A stretch of 64,000 nt of DNA from Atopostipes sp963558565 (lineage in GTDB: Bacteria; Bacillota; Bacilli; Lactobacillales; Carnobacteriaceae_A), in assembly GCA_963558565.1 (NCBI GenBank), contig CAUWGX010000007.1, positions 23,038-87,037 on the forward strand, written 5' to 3'. The notes under the pieces are model-generated. The model was given only the letters and a program-made list of their open reading frames with translations, was not told the origin of the DNA and made no database searches. Of the stretch, positions 18,834-27,873 are shown in pieces (position 1 is the first letter of the stretch; every line of letters starts with the position of its first letter). Both the position numbers and the translations under genes were made by a program.

Positions 18834-18919
18834 TGTTTATATGGGAGATCAAACTAAAGACCTACATAAGCATAGAGGAGATTTTATTCATCACTAAAAT
18901 CTTAATCATGAGCAATTCT

Positions 18920-20350
18920 TTAAGCTTCTTCTTTCGTTTTAACTCTCGGGAAAATAATTGTAAAAGTTGTTCCTTTTCCTAGCTCACTGGTCACTTTAAT
19001 ATCTCCATCATGTAATTCGACTAATTGTTTTACAATAGGTAAGCCTAAACCTGATTCACCATATTTAGTGTTTTTACGAGAAACATCTGCTTTATAGTAG
19101 CGATCCCATATATTTTCCATTTCTTCTTCCGTCATTCCGACGCCTGTATCCGAAATGGTGATTTTTGTTATTTCTTGCGTCTGAATAGCTTCAATAAAAA
19201 TTTTCCCGTCGGTCGTAAATTGAATCGCATTTTTTAGTAAATTTACAATGATTTGCTTAAAGCGGTCGAAGTCTGCGTAAACCGTAATGTCTTCCACACC
19301 TTCTTTAATAATAATTTCGTTATTTGAATCCTCGGCAATGCCACGTAATTGTTCGGTTGTTTCTGCCAGAGCTTCATTTAGCGGAAAATAATTTTTCTTT
19401 AAAATAATCCGATTTGATTGAATATTTTCATAGTCTAAATTTTCATTGACTAAACGAATCAAACGGGTCGTTTCTTTACTCATTAATTGAATACTGCGTA
19501 GTTCTTGTTGGTCATTAAATACCCCATATTCTAAACCTTCCAACAAGCCATTGATCGTTGTCAGGGGCGTGCGCATTTCGTGAGCGACGTCTTGCATGAA
19601 ACTTTTTCTTAGATCTTCTAAATGTAAAACTTCTGTCCGCCATTCTTTTAAAGCTTTAATCATTTTATTAAAATCAGCGGATAAACGGTCAATTTCATCA
19701 CGGTTACTGTGATCGATATAAATATCATAGTCTCCTGTTGCTACTTTACGCGAAGCTTTACTTAAACGATTGACTCGTTTAACTAAATAATAAGATAATA
19801 CGATACTGATCATGACAGCAATAATAGCTGAAAAGAGAAACACACGAAACATATTCTGTTTTAATTCGTCCATTTGCACTTCGATGTGACTCACTGGACG
19901 ACCAATACCGATAAAACCTTCATAACTTCCACTTTCATTTAAAACCGGTACATAAATTAATGCCGTCTCTTCATTATTTCCACGCAAATCATTGGTCCCA
20001 ATTTGTAAGAGCAAGGCATCTCCTTCGCGAAGCGTTGTTTCTTCTTCTTCACTTAACCTTACTTGTACATTGTTCACCGTGCGGGGATATTTCAGCATCC
20101 CTTCGCGGTCAAAAATTCCATATTTTATATGTTGATCTTCGAATATTTGATTATATAAGTCTAATTTTTCAGGGTTTCCTTCGGCTTCTTCAATGAGTTC
20201 AGCATAGTGGAAGAAATTGTCTTGTACTTTATCTAATAATTGCGTCCGTCCAAAATGAAACAGCGAGGCAGCAGTGATGCTTAATAGGATTAAAATAACC
20301 AATAAAAAACTAACGATCAACTGATAAATATATGGAAATCTCATCTTCAT
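18920..20350 (-). CDS. yclK: sensor histidine kinase, YclK type
   Basis: Membrane sensor of a two-component system. One membrane segment near residues 9-30, an extracytoplasmic sensor domain of about 135 residues, a second segment near 167-190, then HAMP, the dimerisation domain with phospho-acceptor His257 in AHEMRTPL, and a complete ATPase domain (N box LLKNAIQF, DTGVGM, GLGLPIVKQL). Partner of the response regulator immediately upstream, overlapping it by four bases. Signal unknown; the YclJK pair of B. subtilis is linked to anaerobic growth, but that link need not hold here. Confidence 0.85.
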   Translation of the reverse strand: MKMRFPYIYQLIVSFLLVILILLSITAASLFHFGRTQLLDKVQDNFFHYAELIEEAEGNPEKLDLYNQIFEDQHIKYGIFDREGMLKYPRTVNNVQVRLSEEEETTLREGDALLLQIGTNDLRGNNEETALIYVPVLNESGSYEGFIGIGRPVSHIEVQMDELKQNMFRVFLFSAIIAVMISIVLSYYLVKRVNRLSKASRKVATGDYDIYIDHSNRDEIDRLSADFNKMIKALKEWRTEVLHLEDLRKSFMQDVAHEMRTPLTTINGLLEGLEYGVFNDQQELRSIQLMSKETTRLIRLVNENLDYENIQSNRIILKKNYFPLNEALAETTEQLRGIAEDSNNEIIIKEGVEDITVYADFDRFKQIIVNLLKNAIQFTTDGKIFIEAIQTQEITKITISDTGVGMTEEEMENIWDRYYKADVSRKNTKYGESGLGLPIVKQLVELHDGDIKVTSELGKGTTFTIIFPRVKTKEEA

Positions 20351-21060
20351 TCGAAATCATCCGAATCATCGAACTTGTAGCCGACACCCCAAACAGTCTG
20401 GATCACTTGTGGGCCATTTTTCAATAGTTTCTGTCTAAGCTTTTTGATATGAGCGTCTACTGTTCGCTCATCGCCAAAATATTCATACTCCCAGACTTGT
20501 TCTAGTAACTGTTCTCTTGAAAATACTCGTCGTGGACTGTTCGCCAATGTGTACAGCAAATCAAATTCTTTTGGCGTTAAATCCTCTAAAGGTTCGTCAT
20601 ACAATATAATTTCTCGTGTATTTTCATTGATTTTTAAATGGTCAGTTTCAATGTCGTAAAGGTTTTCTTCCTCTCCCGCTAATTGACTAGGCGTTTTCAT
20701 GCGTCGAACGGTAGATTTGATGCGCGCGACGAGTGTCAAAGGACTAAACGGTTTTGTCACATAGTCATCTGCACCAATTTCTAACCCAATGACTTCATCA
20801 CTCTCTGTATCTTTCGCAGTCAGCATAATAATAGGCACTTGTGGGTCTACTTTTCGAACCTCGCGACATATAGTGATGCCATCGATTCCTGGAAGCATAA
20901 TATCTAAAATAAGTAAATCATATTTTTCTTGATGCTCTAAATACGTATCAAGCCCTTCTTGCCCATCATGAATAAAAGTAACTTCCCAATCTTCTTTTTC
21001 AAAAAACATTTCTAACATTTCACATACGGATTCATTATCTTCAATCATTAAAATATGCAT
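20347..21060 (-). CDS. yclJ: response regulator, OmpR/PhoB family, YclJ type
   Basis: Receiver domain in residues 1-120 with acidic pocket EDN, phosphorylated Asp53 in LLILDIMLPG, and the conserved Lys in YVTKPFSP; a winged helix DNA-binding domain in residues 140-235 (VFSREQLLEQVW, RTVDAHIKKLRQKL). The N-terminus (MHILMIEDNESVCEMLEMFF) closely resembles my recollection of YclJ. GAGAGGTG precedes the ATG. First gene of the pair. Confidence 0.87.
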   Translation of the reverse strand: MHILMIEDNESVCEMLEMFFEKEDWEVTFIHDGQEGLDTYLEHQEKYDLLILDIMLPGIDGITICREVRKVDPQVPIIMLTAKDTESDEVIGLEIGADDYVTKPFSPLTLVARIKSTVRRMKTPSQLAGEEENLYDIETDHLKINENTREIILYDEPLEDLTPKEFDLLYTLANSPRRVFSREQLLEQVWEYEYFGDERTVDAHIKKLRQKLLKNGPQVIQTVWGVGYKFDDSDDFE

Positions 21061-21175
21061 TTTGCACCTCTCAATCTTTTCATTCCTCTATTTTTGTTTA
21101 TTAAGCATAGTTTACTCATTATATAGTATAGGTTCAAATTATGAAGTTTCTTTAACCTTTTTAAGAGATAAAAGT

Positions 21176-21214
21176 AAAACTTCCACCACTTTTCTAGTTG
21201 GTGGAAGTTTTTTT
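21176..21214. terminator. bidirectional terminator between ssb and the response regulator gene
   Basis: AACTTCCACCA pairs with TGGTGGAAGTT. On the minus strand TTTTACTTTTAT follows, ending the ssb transcript; the plus strand has TTTTTTTG. Confidence 0.75.
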
Positions 21215-21241
21215 GTCCTTCATTTATCAATCATTGGTCAT

Positions 21242-21649
21242 TTAGCGATTAGGCTCTATTTGTTGCGGGCCATTAGCTGTTTGTATATTTTTTTGTCCTT
21301 GTCGACTAGTCTGTTGGTTCTCTTTGCGAGGGCTTCCTCTTTGCTGTAAAAAATGAACACTCTCAACGATCATTTCCACTACATAGACAGTCTGCTGGTT
21401 ATTATCTACATAAGTACGTGACTGGAGCCGCCCATCTAAGCCGACAAGATCTCCTTTATCGCAGTACTCTTCAATCACTTCTGCTCTTTTTCCCCAAGCA
21501 ACAATGTCTACAAAATCGGCATCTGGCCCTTTGTTTGTTTTAAAGGTCCGCGGGATAGCTACCGCATTATTCATGACAATTTTTCCATCGCCGACTTCTC
21601 TCAGTTCAATTTCTCGGACAATGCGTCCGATCACTGTTAATCGATTCAC
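21242..21649 (-). CDS. single-stranded DNA-binding protein paralogue
   Basis: OB-fold SSB domain in residues 1-100 (MNRLTVIGRIVREIELR, NAVAIPRTFKTNKGPDADFVDIVAWGK). The 30-residue tail is Gln/Asn-rich and ends IEPNR, without the acidic DDDIPF tip that SSB uses to recruit partners. That and its stand-alone position argue for an SsbB-like paralogue (accessory or competence SSB) and not the replicative SSB. GTG start at 21649 with GGAGG six bases upstream. Confidence 0.85.
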   Translation of the reverse strand: MNRLTVIGRIVREIELREVGDGKIVMNNAVAIPRTFKTNKGPDADFVDIVAWGKRAEVIEEYCDKGDLVGLDGRLQSRTYVDNNQQTVYVVEMIVESVHFLQQRGSPRKENQQTSRQGQKNIQTANGPQQIEPNR

Positions 21650-21794
21650 TCGATCCCTCCATTATATATTTTTGACAAGATTCATGTATTTTGAGTACAT
21701 ACCCGAAATATAATGAACCCCTCATATATATATTTGCGAAAAATCGAGAATTTCACGAAAAAACTTTTAAAAAGTTGCTTTTTCTTGGAAAATT

Positions 21795-21832
21795 AAAAAA
21801 CGAATAGAAATTTTTGCTTCTAATCGTTTTTT
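21795..21832 (-). terminator. terminator after the EpuA-like gene
   Basis: AAAAAACGA-TAGAA pairs with TTCTAATCGTTTTTT with one mismatch; the minus strand continues into an A/T-rich tail. It separates epuA-mbl from ssb. Confidence 0.55.
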
Positions 21833-21849
21833 TAGTCTGTTTTTTCCAT

Positions 21850-22041
21850 TTAGTTAAATATAAAGTTTAAAATATGCTCCCAAAGATCAGGATTGAAAAC
21901 TTCCATCGGATCTGCCCCATCACCGAGAACACTATAACCCAGCATGGCTCCTACAGCAAAGGCAACGACGAGTAAAAGTACAGCTAATAAAAACCGTAAC
22001 AGGAAAAATAATGTGTTTTTAAAAATACTTGTCCATTCCAT
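21850..22041 (-). CDS. EpuA-like small membrane protein (DNA-directed RNA polymerase subunit beta family)
   Basis: Sixty-three residues: a short basic start, one membrane helix (residues 11-36), the motif GAMLGYSVLGDG and a C-terminus ending DLWEHILNFIF. This is the pattern of the EpuA family, annotated in databases as RNA polymerase subunit beta although no such role is established. Located directly downstream of mbl, as in other Lactobacillales. Confidence 0.75.
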   Translation of the reverse strand: MEWTSIFKNTLFFLLRFLLAVLLLVVAFAVGAMLGYSVLGDGADPMEVFNPDLWEHILNFIFN

Positions 22042-22070
22042 ATGTTTGCCTGCTTTCTTTATTTTTATCG

Positions 22071-23060
22071 TTATGCATTATTCAATTTCTGAATATTCTC
22101 AAGTAAAATTCCTGTGCCTAATGCCACAGAATCCAGTGGACTCTCAGCTGTAAATACAGGAACTTTTAATTCCTCAACTAATAATTGATCGATCCCATGT
22201 AATAAAGCACCACCACCGGTTGTGATGACTCCTCGATCGATAATATCTGCCGATAATTCAGGGGATGTTTCTTCTAGAACAGCTTTGGCTGTCCGTACAA
22301 TTTCTTGCATCGATTCTTTCGTCGCATTTAAAATCTGATTTGAAGAAATAGAGACTGTTTTAGGCAAACCAGACACGATATCGCGTCCACGGATGTCTAA
22401 GGTATCTTCACGTTTCTCATCAAAGACTTCCCCGATTTCAACTTTAATTTTTTCAGCCGTACGATCTCCAATCAGCAAGCTATGTTCTTTTTTAACAAAT
22501 TCTTTAATATCGCTATCTAAAGAATCACCCGCTACTTTGATGGATTTACTGGTTACAATGCCGCCCATCGATAACACAGCGATATCTGTTGTACCTCCAC
22601 CGATATCAATGACCATATTTCCACTTGGTTGGAAAATGTCCATCCCTGCACCAATTGCGGCTACTTTTGGTTCTTCTTCAAGAAACACATTTTTTCCGCC
22701 AGCTTTTTCTGCCACTTCAATAATGGCTTTTTGTTCGATCCCTGTTACATTTGTTGGCGTACAGATAATAATGTTCGGCTTCGATAAGAAGCTTTTAACA
22801 TTAATCTTATCAATAAAGTAAGAAACCATTGCTTCTGTAATATCAAAATCCGCAATGACGCCCCCTTGTAATGGACGAATGGCTTTAATATGTCCAGGAG
22901 TACGTCCTACCATCATATAAGCCTCTTCTCCGACCGCTAAAACTTCATTTGTATTTGTATTAATTGCAACAACAGCTGGTTCGTCAACGACGATTCCTTT
23001 TCCTTTGATATGGACGAGGACGTTAGCTGTTCCTAAGTCAATCCCAATATCTTTTGCCAT
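22071..23060 (-). CDS. mbl: MreB-like cell shape protein Mbl
   Basis: Bacterial actin homologue that directs cell wall elongation along the inner membrane face. The actin ATPase motifs are intact: IGIDLGTANVLV (phosphate 1), VIDIGGGTTDIAVL (phosphate 2) and TTGGGALL (adenosine). Length of 329 residues is typical. The start MAKDIGIDLGTANVLVHIKG resembles Mbl more than MreB, and there is no mreCD downstream. Preceded by GGAGGAAATGATTC and its own promoter. Confidence 0.88.
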   Translation of the reverse strand: MAKDIGIDLGTANVLVHIKGKGIVVDEPAVVAINTNTNEVLAVGEEAYMMVGRTPGHIKAIRPLQGGVIADFDITEAMVSYFIDKINVKSFLSKPNIIICTPTNVTGIEQKAIIEVAEKAGGKNVFLEEEPKVAAIGAGMDIFQPSGNMVIDIGGGTTDIAVLSMGGIVTSKSIKVAGDSLDSDIKEFVKKEHSLLIGDRTAEKIKVEIGEVFDEKREDTLDIRGRDIVSGLPKTVSISSNQILNATKESMQEIVRTAKAVLEETSPELSADIIDRGVITTGGGALLHGIDQLLVEELKVPVFTAESPLDSVALGTGILLENIQKLNNA

Positions 23061-23134
23061 GAATCATTTCCTCCTGCGTATTCACTCGAATCTTCATCTT
23101 TTTATTTTTTATAATAATTGTCTTCATCTTTTCT

Positions 23135-23163
23135 ATTTTACTCTATAAGTATTAAAAACACAA
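23135..23163 (-). promoter_or_regulatory. mbl promoter
   Basis: -35 TTGTGT (23158-23163) and -10 TAAAAT (23135-23140) with a 17-base spacer, about 75 bases before the mbl start. Confidence 0.6.
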
Positions 23164-23235
23164 TCATCAGCATGATCAATTTTCTAATCGCTAGAAACTA
23201 TACTACTTATTCGAACAGTTTACCAGTCCTTTAAA

Positions 23236-23270
23236 TAAAATAAAAAGACTTTCTACAATAGAAAGTCTTT
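23236..23270 (-). terminator. terminator after murA
   Basis: Perfect 12-bp stem AAAGACTTTCTA with its complement around a 3-base loop, followed on the minus strand by TTTTTATTTTATTT. Confidence 0.85.
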
Positions 23271-23343
23271 GTTAAGGATTATAATATCTGTATTTTATTT
23301 TTATGTAAAAATAAAGGATACACAAAAATATGAGCTAGCATTT

Positions 23344-24639
23344 TTATGCTTTTTGAGTTTCTTTCACTGATTCTTGCTTGCGATCAACACGTTCAATATT
23401 TGCGCCTAAATCTGCTAACTTTTCATGAAACTTGTAATAGCCACGATCTAAATGGTCAATATTTGTAACGGTTGTATAACCATTCGCAATGAGACCCGCT
23501 AAAATAAGGGCTGCTGATGCACGCAAGTCACTAGAAGCTACTTCTCCACCTTCTAATGGATGGCCGCCTTTAATAATTGCTGATTGACCATCGATTTGGA
23601 ATTGAGCATCCATTTTTCGCATTTGTTCTAAATGCATAAAACGATTTTCAAAGACAGTTTCGCGAACAACACTCGTGCCTTCTGCTTTTAATTGAGCAAT
23701 CGTTACTTGAGCTTGCATATCTGTAGGAAATCCAGGGTAAGGTTGTGTTTTAAAATCAGCTGGAGAAAGTTTTTCCGGTCCAATAACACGTAAACCTTCT
23801 TCTTCCTCTTCAATGATTACACCCATCTCCCGTAATTTTGAAATCAACGGACGATTGTGTTCACTTACCGCATCTTTAACTAATACGTCTCCTTCAGTAA
23901 TAGCTGCTGCAACGATGAAGGTGCCACTTTCAATTCGGTCGGCGATTACACCATGGTCTGTTCCTTTTAATTTAGAAACCCCTTCAATCCGAATTTTTTC
24001 CGTTCCGGCTCCAATTACTTTGGCCCCCATACGGTTTAAGTAGTTTGCCAAGTCAACAATTTCAGGTTCACGCGCAGCATTCTCTAAAATAGTTGTTCCT
24101 TCAGCGAGTGTTGCAGCCATCATAATATTTTGAGTCGCTCCAACACTTGGGAAATCCAGGTAAATCTCTGCACCTTGTAATTGGTCAACCGATGCTTCAA
24201 GGTAACCATTTCCTTGTTCAACCTCCACACCCATTGCTTCAAAGCCCTTTAAGTGTAGATCAATTGGTCGCGAACCAATCGAGCATCCCCCAGGCATCGC
24301 TACGCGTGCTCGTCCATTTCGAGCTAATAATGGGCCCATCACTAGAATTGAAGCCCGCATTTTGTTCATAAATTCAAAGGGAGTGTCACTCTTTAAGGGC
24401 ATTGTCGCATCAATGCTCATCGTTTTTTCTTCTTCATTAAAATCTACTTCAATATTTAAGTAGCTTAATACTTCTTTCATCGTATAGATATCTGACAATA
24501 ACGGGACATTATAAAATTTACTCGGCGTATCTTGACCAAGAATACTTGCAGCCAAAATTGGTAAAGCTGCATTTTTTGCCCCTTCAATCTCCACTGTACC
24601 TTTTAGGCGATTCCCACCTCGTACAATTATTGCATCCAT
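23344..24639 (-). CDS. murA: UDP-N-acetylglucosamine 1-carboxyvinyltransferase
   Basis: First committed step of peptidoglycan synthesis: transfers enolpyruvate from PEP to UDP-GlcNAc. The N-terminal GAKNAALPILAAS and the active-site loop MPGGCSIGSRP with Cys119 (the fosfomycin target residue) are both present. Full-length at 431 residues. The ATG at 24639 has GGAGG upstream; the 14 extra in-frame residues before it have no ribosome binding site. The C-terminus ends in a Lys/Glu-rich tail. Position next to mbl and a DUF1146 gene is a familiar Lactobacillales arrangement in which the atp operon often lies upstream; here upp replaces it. Confidence 0.95.
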   Translation of the reverse strand: MDAIIVRGGNRLKGTVEIEGAKNAALPILAASILGQDTPSKFYNVPLLSDIYTMKEVLSYLNIEVDFNEEEKTMSIDATMPLKSDTPFEFMNKMRASILVMGPLLARNGRARVAMPGGCSIGSRPIDLHLKGFEAMGVEVEQGNGYLEASVDQLQGAEIYLDFPSVGATQNIMMAATLAEGTTILENAAREPEIVDLANYLNRMGAKVIGAGTEKIRIEGVSKLKGTDHGVIADRIESGTFIVAAAITEGDVLVKDAVSEHNRPLISKLREMGVIIEEEEEGLRVIGPEKLSPADFKTQPYPGFPTDMQAQVTIAQLKAEGTSVVRETVFENRFMHLEQMRKMDAQFQIDGQSAIIKGGHPLEGGEVASSDLRASAALILAGLIANGYTTVTNIDHLDRGYYKFHEKLADLGANIERVDRKQESVKETQKA

Positions 24640-24871
24640 ATTGCAATACCTCCAACATTTTTTAATCATCCACAATTTCAATCTTCTACATTCATTTTAG
24701 TACAATTAAATCCTTACTGCGATCAATTCGCCTTACATTAACGTATCAGTATTTTTAGCCTAACACGTAAATAAGAATTTATTATAGAGGTTATTTGATT
24801 ATTTTTTGATGTTTTCTTCACAATTGGAAGAAACTCTTCCGTTTAGCGATTAAGAAGTGCTTAACGAAGAC

Positions 24872-25105
24872 TTATTGGAAAAAATAAATCAAATTTTGTG
24901 AGTGTGTCAAAAAGTCTAAGAAAAACGTGCTTAAAATATAACCTAAAGCAACTGAAAGCATAATATAAAAAGCGCGTACTTGTTGTACTCGGTATTTTTT
25001 AAAAAGATGCTCAATTCGTAGACTCTGCAGTCCCCAAAAGCTTACACCAATAAAGAAAACATGTGATATTAAAGTAATTAATGATTGCGTTCGAATAAAT
25101 TCCAT
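24872..25105 (-). CDS. DUF1146 family membrane protein (YwzB-like)
   Basis: Seventy-seven residues with two membrane helices (about residues 8-26 and 45-65). The pattern FIGVSFWGLQSLRIEHLFKK matches the DUF1146/YwzB family, usually found between atpC and murA. Function unknown. The 232-base stretch to murA contains only a short hairpin (GGAAGA/TCTTCC near 24825-24840) and no T-run. Confidence 0.75.
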   Translation of the reverse strand: MEFIRTQSLITLISHVFFIGVSFWGLQSLRIEHLFKKYRVQQVRAFYIMLSVALGYILSTFFLDFLTHSQNLIYFFQ

Positions 25106-25169
25106 TAAAAATCCCTTCTTGAAAAACTCTGCAATAACAATGATCGTTTGCTTTTATTTCAACACAAAA

Positions 25170-25805
25170 TTATAAAGTACCGAAAAGTCTATCGCCAGCG
25201 TCTCCTAAACCTGGGAAGATATAAGCATTTTCATCTAGTTTTTCATCTAAAGCAGCAGTAAATATTTGTACTTCTGGGTGTGCTTCATTTAAGGCTTTAA
25301 CCCCTTCTGGTGCTGCTACGATACAAATAAATTTGATGTTTTCTGGTTTTGCACCGCGTTCTATGACAGAATCAATCGCTGCAATCGCAGACCCACCTGT
25401 TGCGAGCATTGGATCCACTACATACATATGACGATCTTCTATGTTATTTGGCATTTTAACAAAATATTCGACGGGTTCCATTGTTTCTTCATCTCGATAA
25501 AGCCCGACGTGTCCAACACGTGCTGCCGGAATTAAATCTAAAATGCCGTCTACCATGCCGAGTCCAGCTCGTAAAATAGGGGCAATGACAACTTTTTTAC
25601 CTGCAAGTGCTTTTTGTGTTGTTTTTCCTAGAGGCGATTCGATTTCAATGTCTTCTAAAGGTAAATCTCTTGAAACTTCATAAGCTAGTAAACGAGCTAC
25701 CTCATTAATGAGATCCCTAAAATCTTTCGTACCAGTTTCTTTATTACGTAAAATCGTCAACTTGTGCTCAATTAAAGGGTGTTTGATAACATGAAAGTTT
25801 TCCAT
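25170..25805 (-). CDS. upp: uracil phosphoribosyltransferase
   Basis: Pyrimidine salvage: uracil + PRPP to UMP. The PRPP-binding loop VVDPMLATGGSA (about residues 128-139) and the uracil-binding C-terminus YIFPGLGDAGDRLFGT are present; length 211 is standard. GGAGCTAAATAAA precedes the ATG. It lies downstream of tsaC in the same direction after 87 bases. Confidence 0.96.
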   Translation of the reverse strand: MENFHVIKHPLIEHKLTILRNKETGTKDFRDLINEVARLLAYEVSRDLPLEDIEIESPLGKTTQKALAGKKVVIAPILRAGLGMVDGILDLIPAARVGHVGLYRDEETMEPVEYFVKMPNNIEDRHMYVVDPMLATGGSAIAAIDSVIERGAKPENIKFICIVAAPEGVKALNEAHPEVQIFTAALDEKLDENAYIFPGLGDAGDRLFGTL

Positions 25806-25892
25806 TTTATTTAGCTCCTTTTTTTAGACTGCTTTTTTCATCCTTACAATACTACACAATATTTACGATAAAATCCAGCTTTTTCGTGAATT

Positions 25893-26891
25893 TTATATTG
25901 TTTTTTTATTTGCCGCGTTTTGTAATCGATTCATATAAGGAACACTTAGCGCTCCCACTGTGTAAGGCTCTGCTAAAATAACAGTCGCTGAGGATTGTTC
26001 TAACGTACGCAGTCCTTGGAAAAAGTTTCGATTAGCAGCCTCTAAATCACCAGGTGCTCCTAATGAAAAGCTTGTATTCACTTCATCCTCAAATTTTTTA
26101 GTGACTGTTTCATTGGCAAGAAGAGCAATTTTTTCCTCTTTTGTTTGCATTTTTTGAATCGCTTCAGCCCAACTGGATTCGACAATAAATACAGGAATTT
26201 TGGGTTCGTAATGTTTTTCCGTACTTGAGGATTGGTTGGCTTTAGTGGCTTCTTCCTCTTTTAAATAAACTTTTTTGTTTATCGTCGCTTCAATCGCTTC
26301 TTTGGTAATATTGCCGGGTCTCAAAATGAGCGGCTTTTCGGGATTTGAAAAATCAATCACCGTGGATTCAATGCCAAAGGAAGTTTCGCCTCCATCAATG
26401 ACTGCAGGAATTTTTCCGTCTAAGTCATCCATAACATGTTCCGCGCGTGTAGGACTTGGACGTCCAGTTGAATTTGCGCTAGGTGTAGCCAGTGGTGTAC
26501 CACATTTTCCAATGAATGCCAACGTTAGAGGATGATCCGGCATCCGTAAGCCGACGGTCGTTTTTCCTGGTGTCACTGAGGGAGCGAGCAAGCCTTTATT
26601 TTTTAAAATAATTGTTAAAGGACCTGGCCAAAAGTTAGCAGCTAATTTTTTAACGGCTTCCGGCACGTCCGTCGCATATTTATCCAAATCATCCATATTT
26701 GCGACCAGCACGCTAATCGGACGATCCATGGGTCTTCCTTTAGCTTTAAATATTTTTTTTACCGCTTCATCGTTCGTCGCATCTGCGCCTAACCCATAAA
26801 CTGTATCTGTGGGAAAAGCCACGATTTCTCCCTTTTCTATCAGTTGGGCGCCTTTCATTAATTCATTTTCTTTTAGAAGTTGTGTCTTCAA
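25893..26891 (-). CDS. tsaC: threonylcarbamoyl-AMP synthase (Sua5/YwlC)
   Basis: Makes threonylcarbamoyl-AMP for the universal t6A37 modification of ANN-decoding tRNAs. The YrdC domain (residues 10-200) shows GEIVAFPTDTVYGLGADA, KGRPMDRP and LATPSANSTGRPSPT. A linker rich in Ser/Glu/Lys leads to a C-terminal Sua5 domain (residues 225-332). The start is a TTG with no good ribosome binding site; an ATG at 26858 would cut the family's conserved N-terminus. The upstream 115 bases carry the DnaA-box cluster, so DnaA may influence its expression. Confidence 0.9.
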   Translation of the reverse strand: MKTQLLKENELMKGAQLIEKGEIVAFPTDTVYGLGADATNDEAVKKIFKAKGRPMDRPISVLVANMDDLDKYATDVPEAVKKLAANFWPGPLTIILKNKGLLAPSVTPGKTTVGLRMPDHPLTLAFIGKCGTPLATPSANSTGRPSPTRAEHVMDDLDGKIPAVIDGGETSFGIESTVIDFSNPEKPLILRPGNITKEAIEATINKKVYLKEEEATKANQSSSTEKHYEPKIPVFIVESSWAEAIQKMQTKEEKIALLANETVTKKFEDEVNTSFSLGAPGDLEAANRNFFQGLRTLEQSSATVILAEPYTVGALSVPYMNRLQNAANKKTI

Positions 26892-26923
26892 AAAATCACG
26901 CTTTCTACCTCATTAAATTATTT

Positions 26924-27014
26924 TGTGGATAACTTTTTGAATATCCACACCTTTATCCTTATTTTAAAGGGAATCCTCTTAATTATCCACTATTATCCAC
27001 AGGTTTTATCCACA
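26924..27014. promoter_or_regulatory. DnaA-box cluster (five boxes)
   Basis: Within 91 bases: TTATCCACA on minus at 26924-26932, ATATCCACA at 26941-26949, TTATCCACT at 26983-26991, TTATCCACA at 26993-27001 and TTATCCACA at 27006-27014, the last four on plus. Three match the consensus exactly and two differ by one base. The last box includes the prmC stop codon. Such clusters bind replication initiator DnaA and act in initiation control or gene regulation. No AT-rich unwinding element, dnaA or dnaN is adjacent, so this is not a typical oriC. Confidence 0.8.
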
Positions 27015-27872
27015 ATTCTGTGTATAGATCGCCACTACCCGATCCTGCCGGTTAAAATCTTGCCAGATTTCAATCGTCGCTTTTGGAAAAACTTGCTTGA
27101 AAATATCTCTCACTTTTTCGCCTTGTTGATAGCCAATTTCAAAAAATAACTGAGCATCTGACGCAAGATAATCTTTAATCGAATGCGCAATGGCTTTATA
27201 AATCTCTAAGCCTTCATCTTCAGCGAATAATGCACTTTTGGGTTCATAATCTAAAACCGTTTGATCCATGACTTCTATTTCATTTTGACTAATATAAGGA
27301 GGATTGCATAGAACCAGATCAAATCGGTGTCCGGACACTGGCTCTAGTAAATCACCTTGCTTAAAGGTAATATCTGCTTCAAGGGTTTCTGCATTTTCTT
27401 TGGCAATAGCGAGGGCATCGCCACTGATATCTGTGGCTGTGACTTGATCTTGTGGGCGTTCTAACTTATCTGTAATCGCTAAAACACCGGTGCCTGTCCC
27501 TATATCTAAGACGGTTAATGCTTTCTCAGGCAGTTCTTTCAAAACGCGGTCTTGCCACTCTTCTGTCTCAGGACGAGGGATCAAGGTGTCTTTTGTTACT
27601 TTAAATTTGCGATCGTAGTACCACTCATGGCCAATGATTTGTTGCATGGGTTTCCCTTTTAAAAATTCTTTAAAGTCTTTTTCAAATTGCTCCCGCTCTT
27701 CCACAGGCATTTCATTTTTATAATTTAAAATCAACTCGGTCTTAGACCAATTTAAGCGTTCGCGCATTAACCATTCTGCCACGAAGGAAGAATGTCTGAT
27801 TTCTTTTAAAAAAGAAGAAGCCCGTTCGAGGACTTCAAAATATGTGGAAGATGAACTGTTTTCTGTAAACAT
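27006..27872 (-). CDS. prmC: peptide chain release factor N5-glutamine methyltransferase
   Basis: Methylates the glutamine of the GGQ motif of RF1 and RF2 using SAM. A helical N-terminal domain (residues 1-90) contains GKPMQQIIGHEWYY; the catalytic domain has LIPRPETEEW, SAM loop VLDIGTGTGVLAI and the hallmark NPPYIS. Length 288 is normal. Directly downstream of its substrate gene prfA with one base between. The last three codons (TGT GGA TAA) form a DnaA box. Confidence 0.94.
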   Translation of the reverse strand: MFTENSSSSTYFEVLERASSFLKEIRHSSFVAEWLMRERLNWSKTELILNYKNEMPVEEREQFEKDFKEFLKGKPMQQIIGHEWYYDRKFKVTKDTLIPRPETEEWQDRVLKELPEKALTVLDIGTGTGVLAITDKLERPQDQVTATDISGDALAIAKENAETLEADITFKQGDLLEPVSGHRFDLVLCNPPYISQNEIEVMDQTVLDYEPKSALFAEDEGLEIYKAIAHSIKDYLASDAQLFFEIGYQQGEKVRDIFKQVFPKATIEIWQDFNRQDRVVAIYTQNCG

Positions 27873-27873
27873 T

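Noticed and set aside
18879..18902. Terminator of the YclK transcript
   Set aside because: AGATTTTA/TAAAATCT is A/T-only and no T-run follows on the minus strand.
21720..21790. AAAA-N5-TTTT, a ComK-like AT box upstream of ssb
   Set aside because: The region is almost entirely A/T, so such a motif is expected by chance, and no second box at a ComK spacing is clear.
24815..24845. Terminator between DUF1146 and murA
   Set aside because: GGAAGA/TCTTCC forms a short hairpin but there is no T-run on either strand.
26924..27014. Chromosomal replication origin
   Set aside because: No dnaA, dnaN, rpmH or AT-rich unwinding element lies nearby; the genes on both sides are in one direction and belong to a normal operon.
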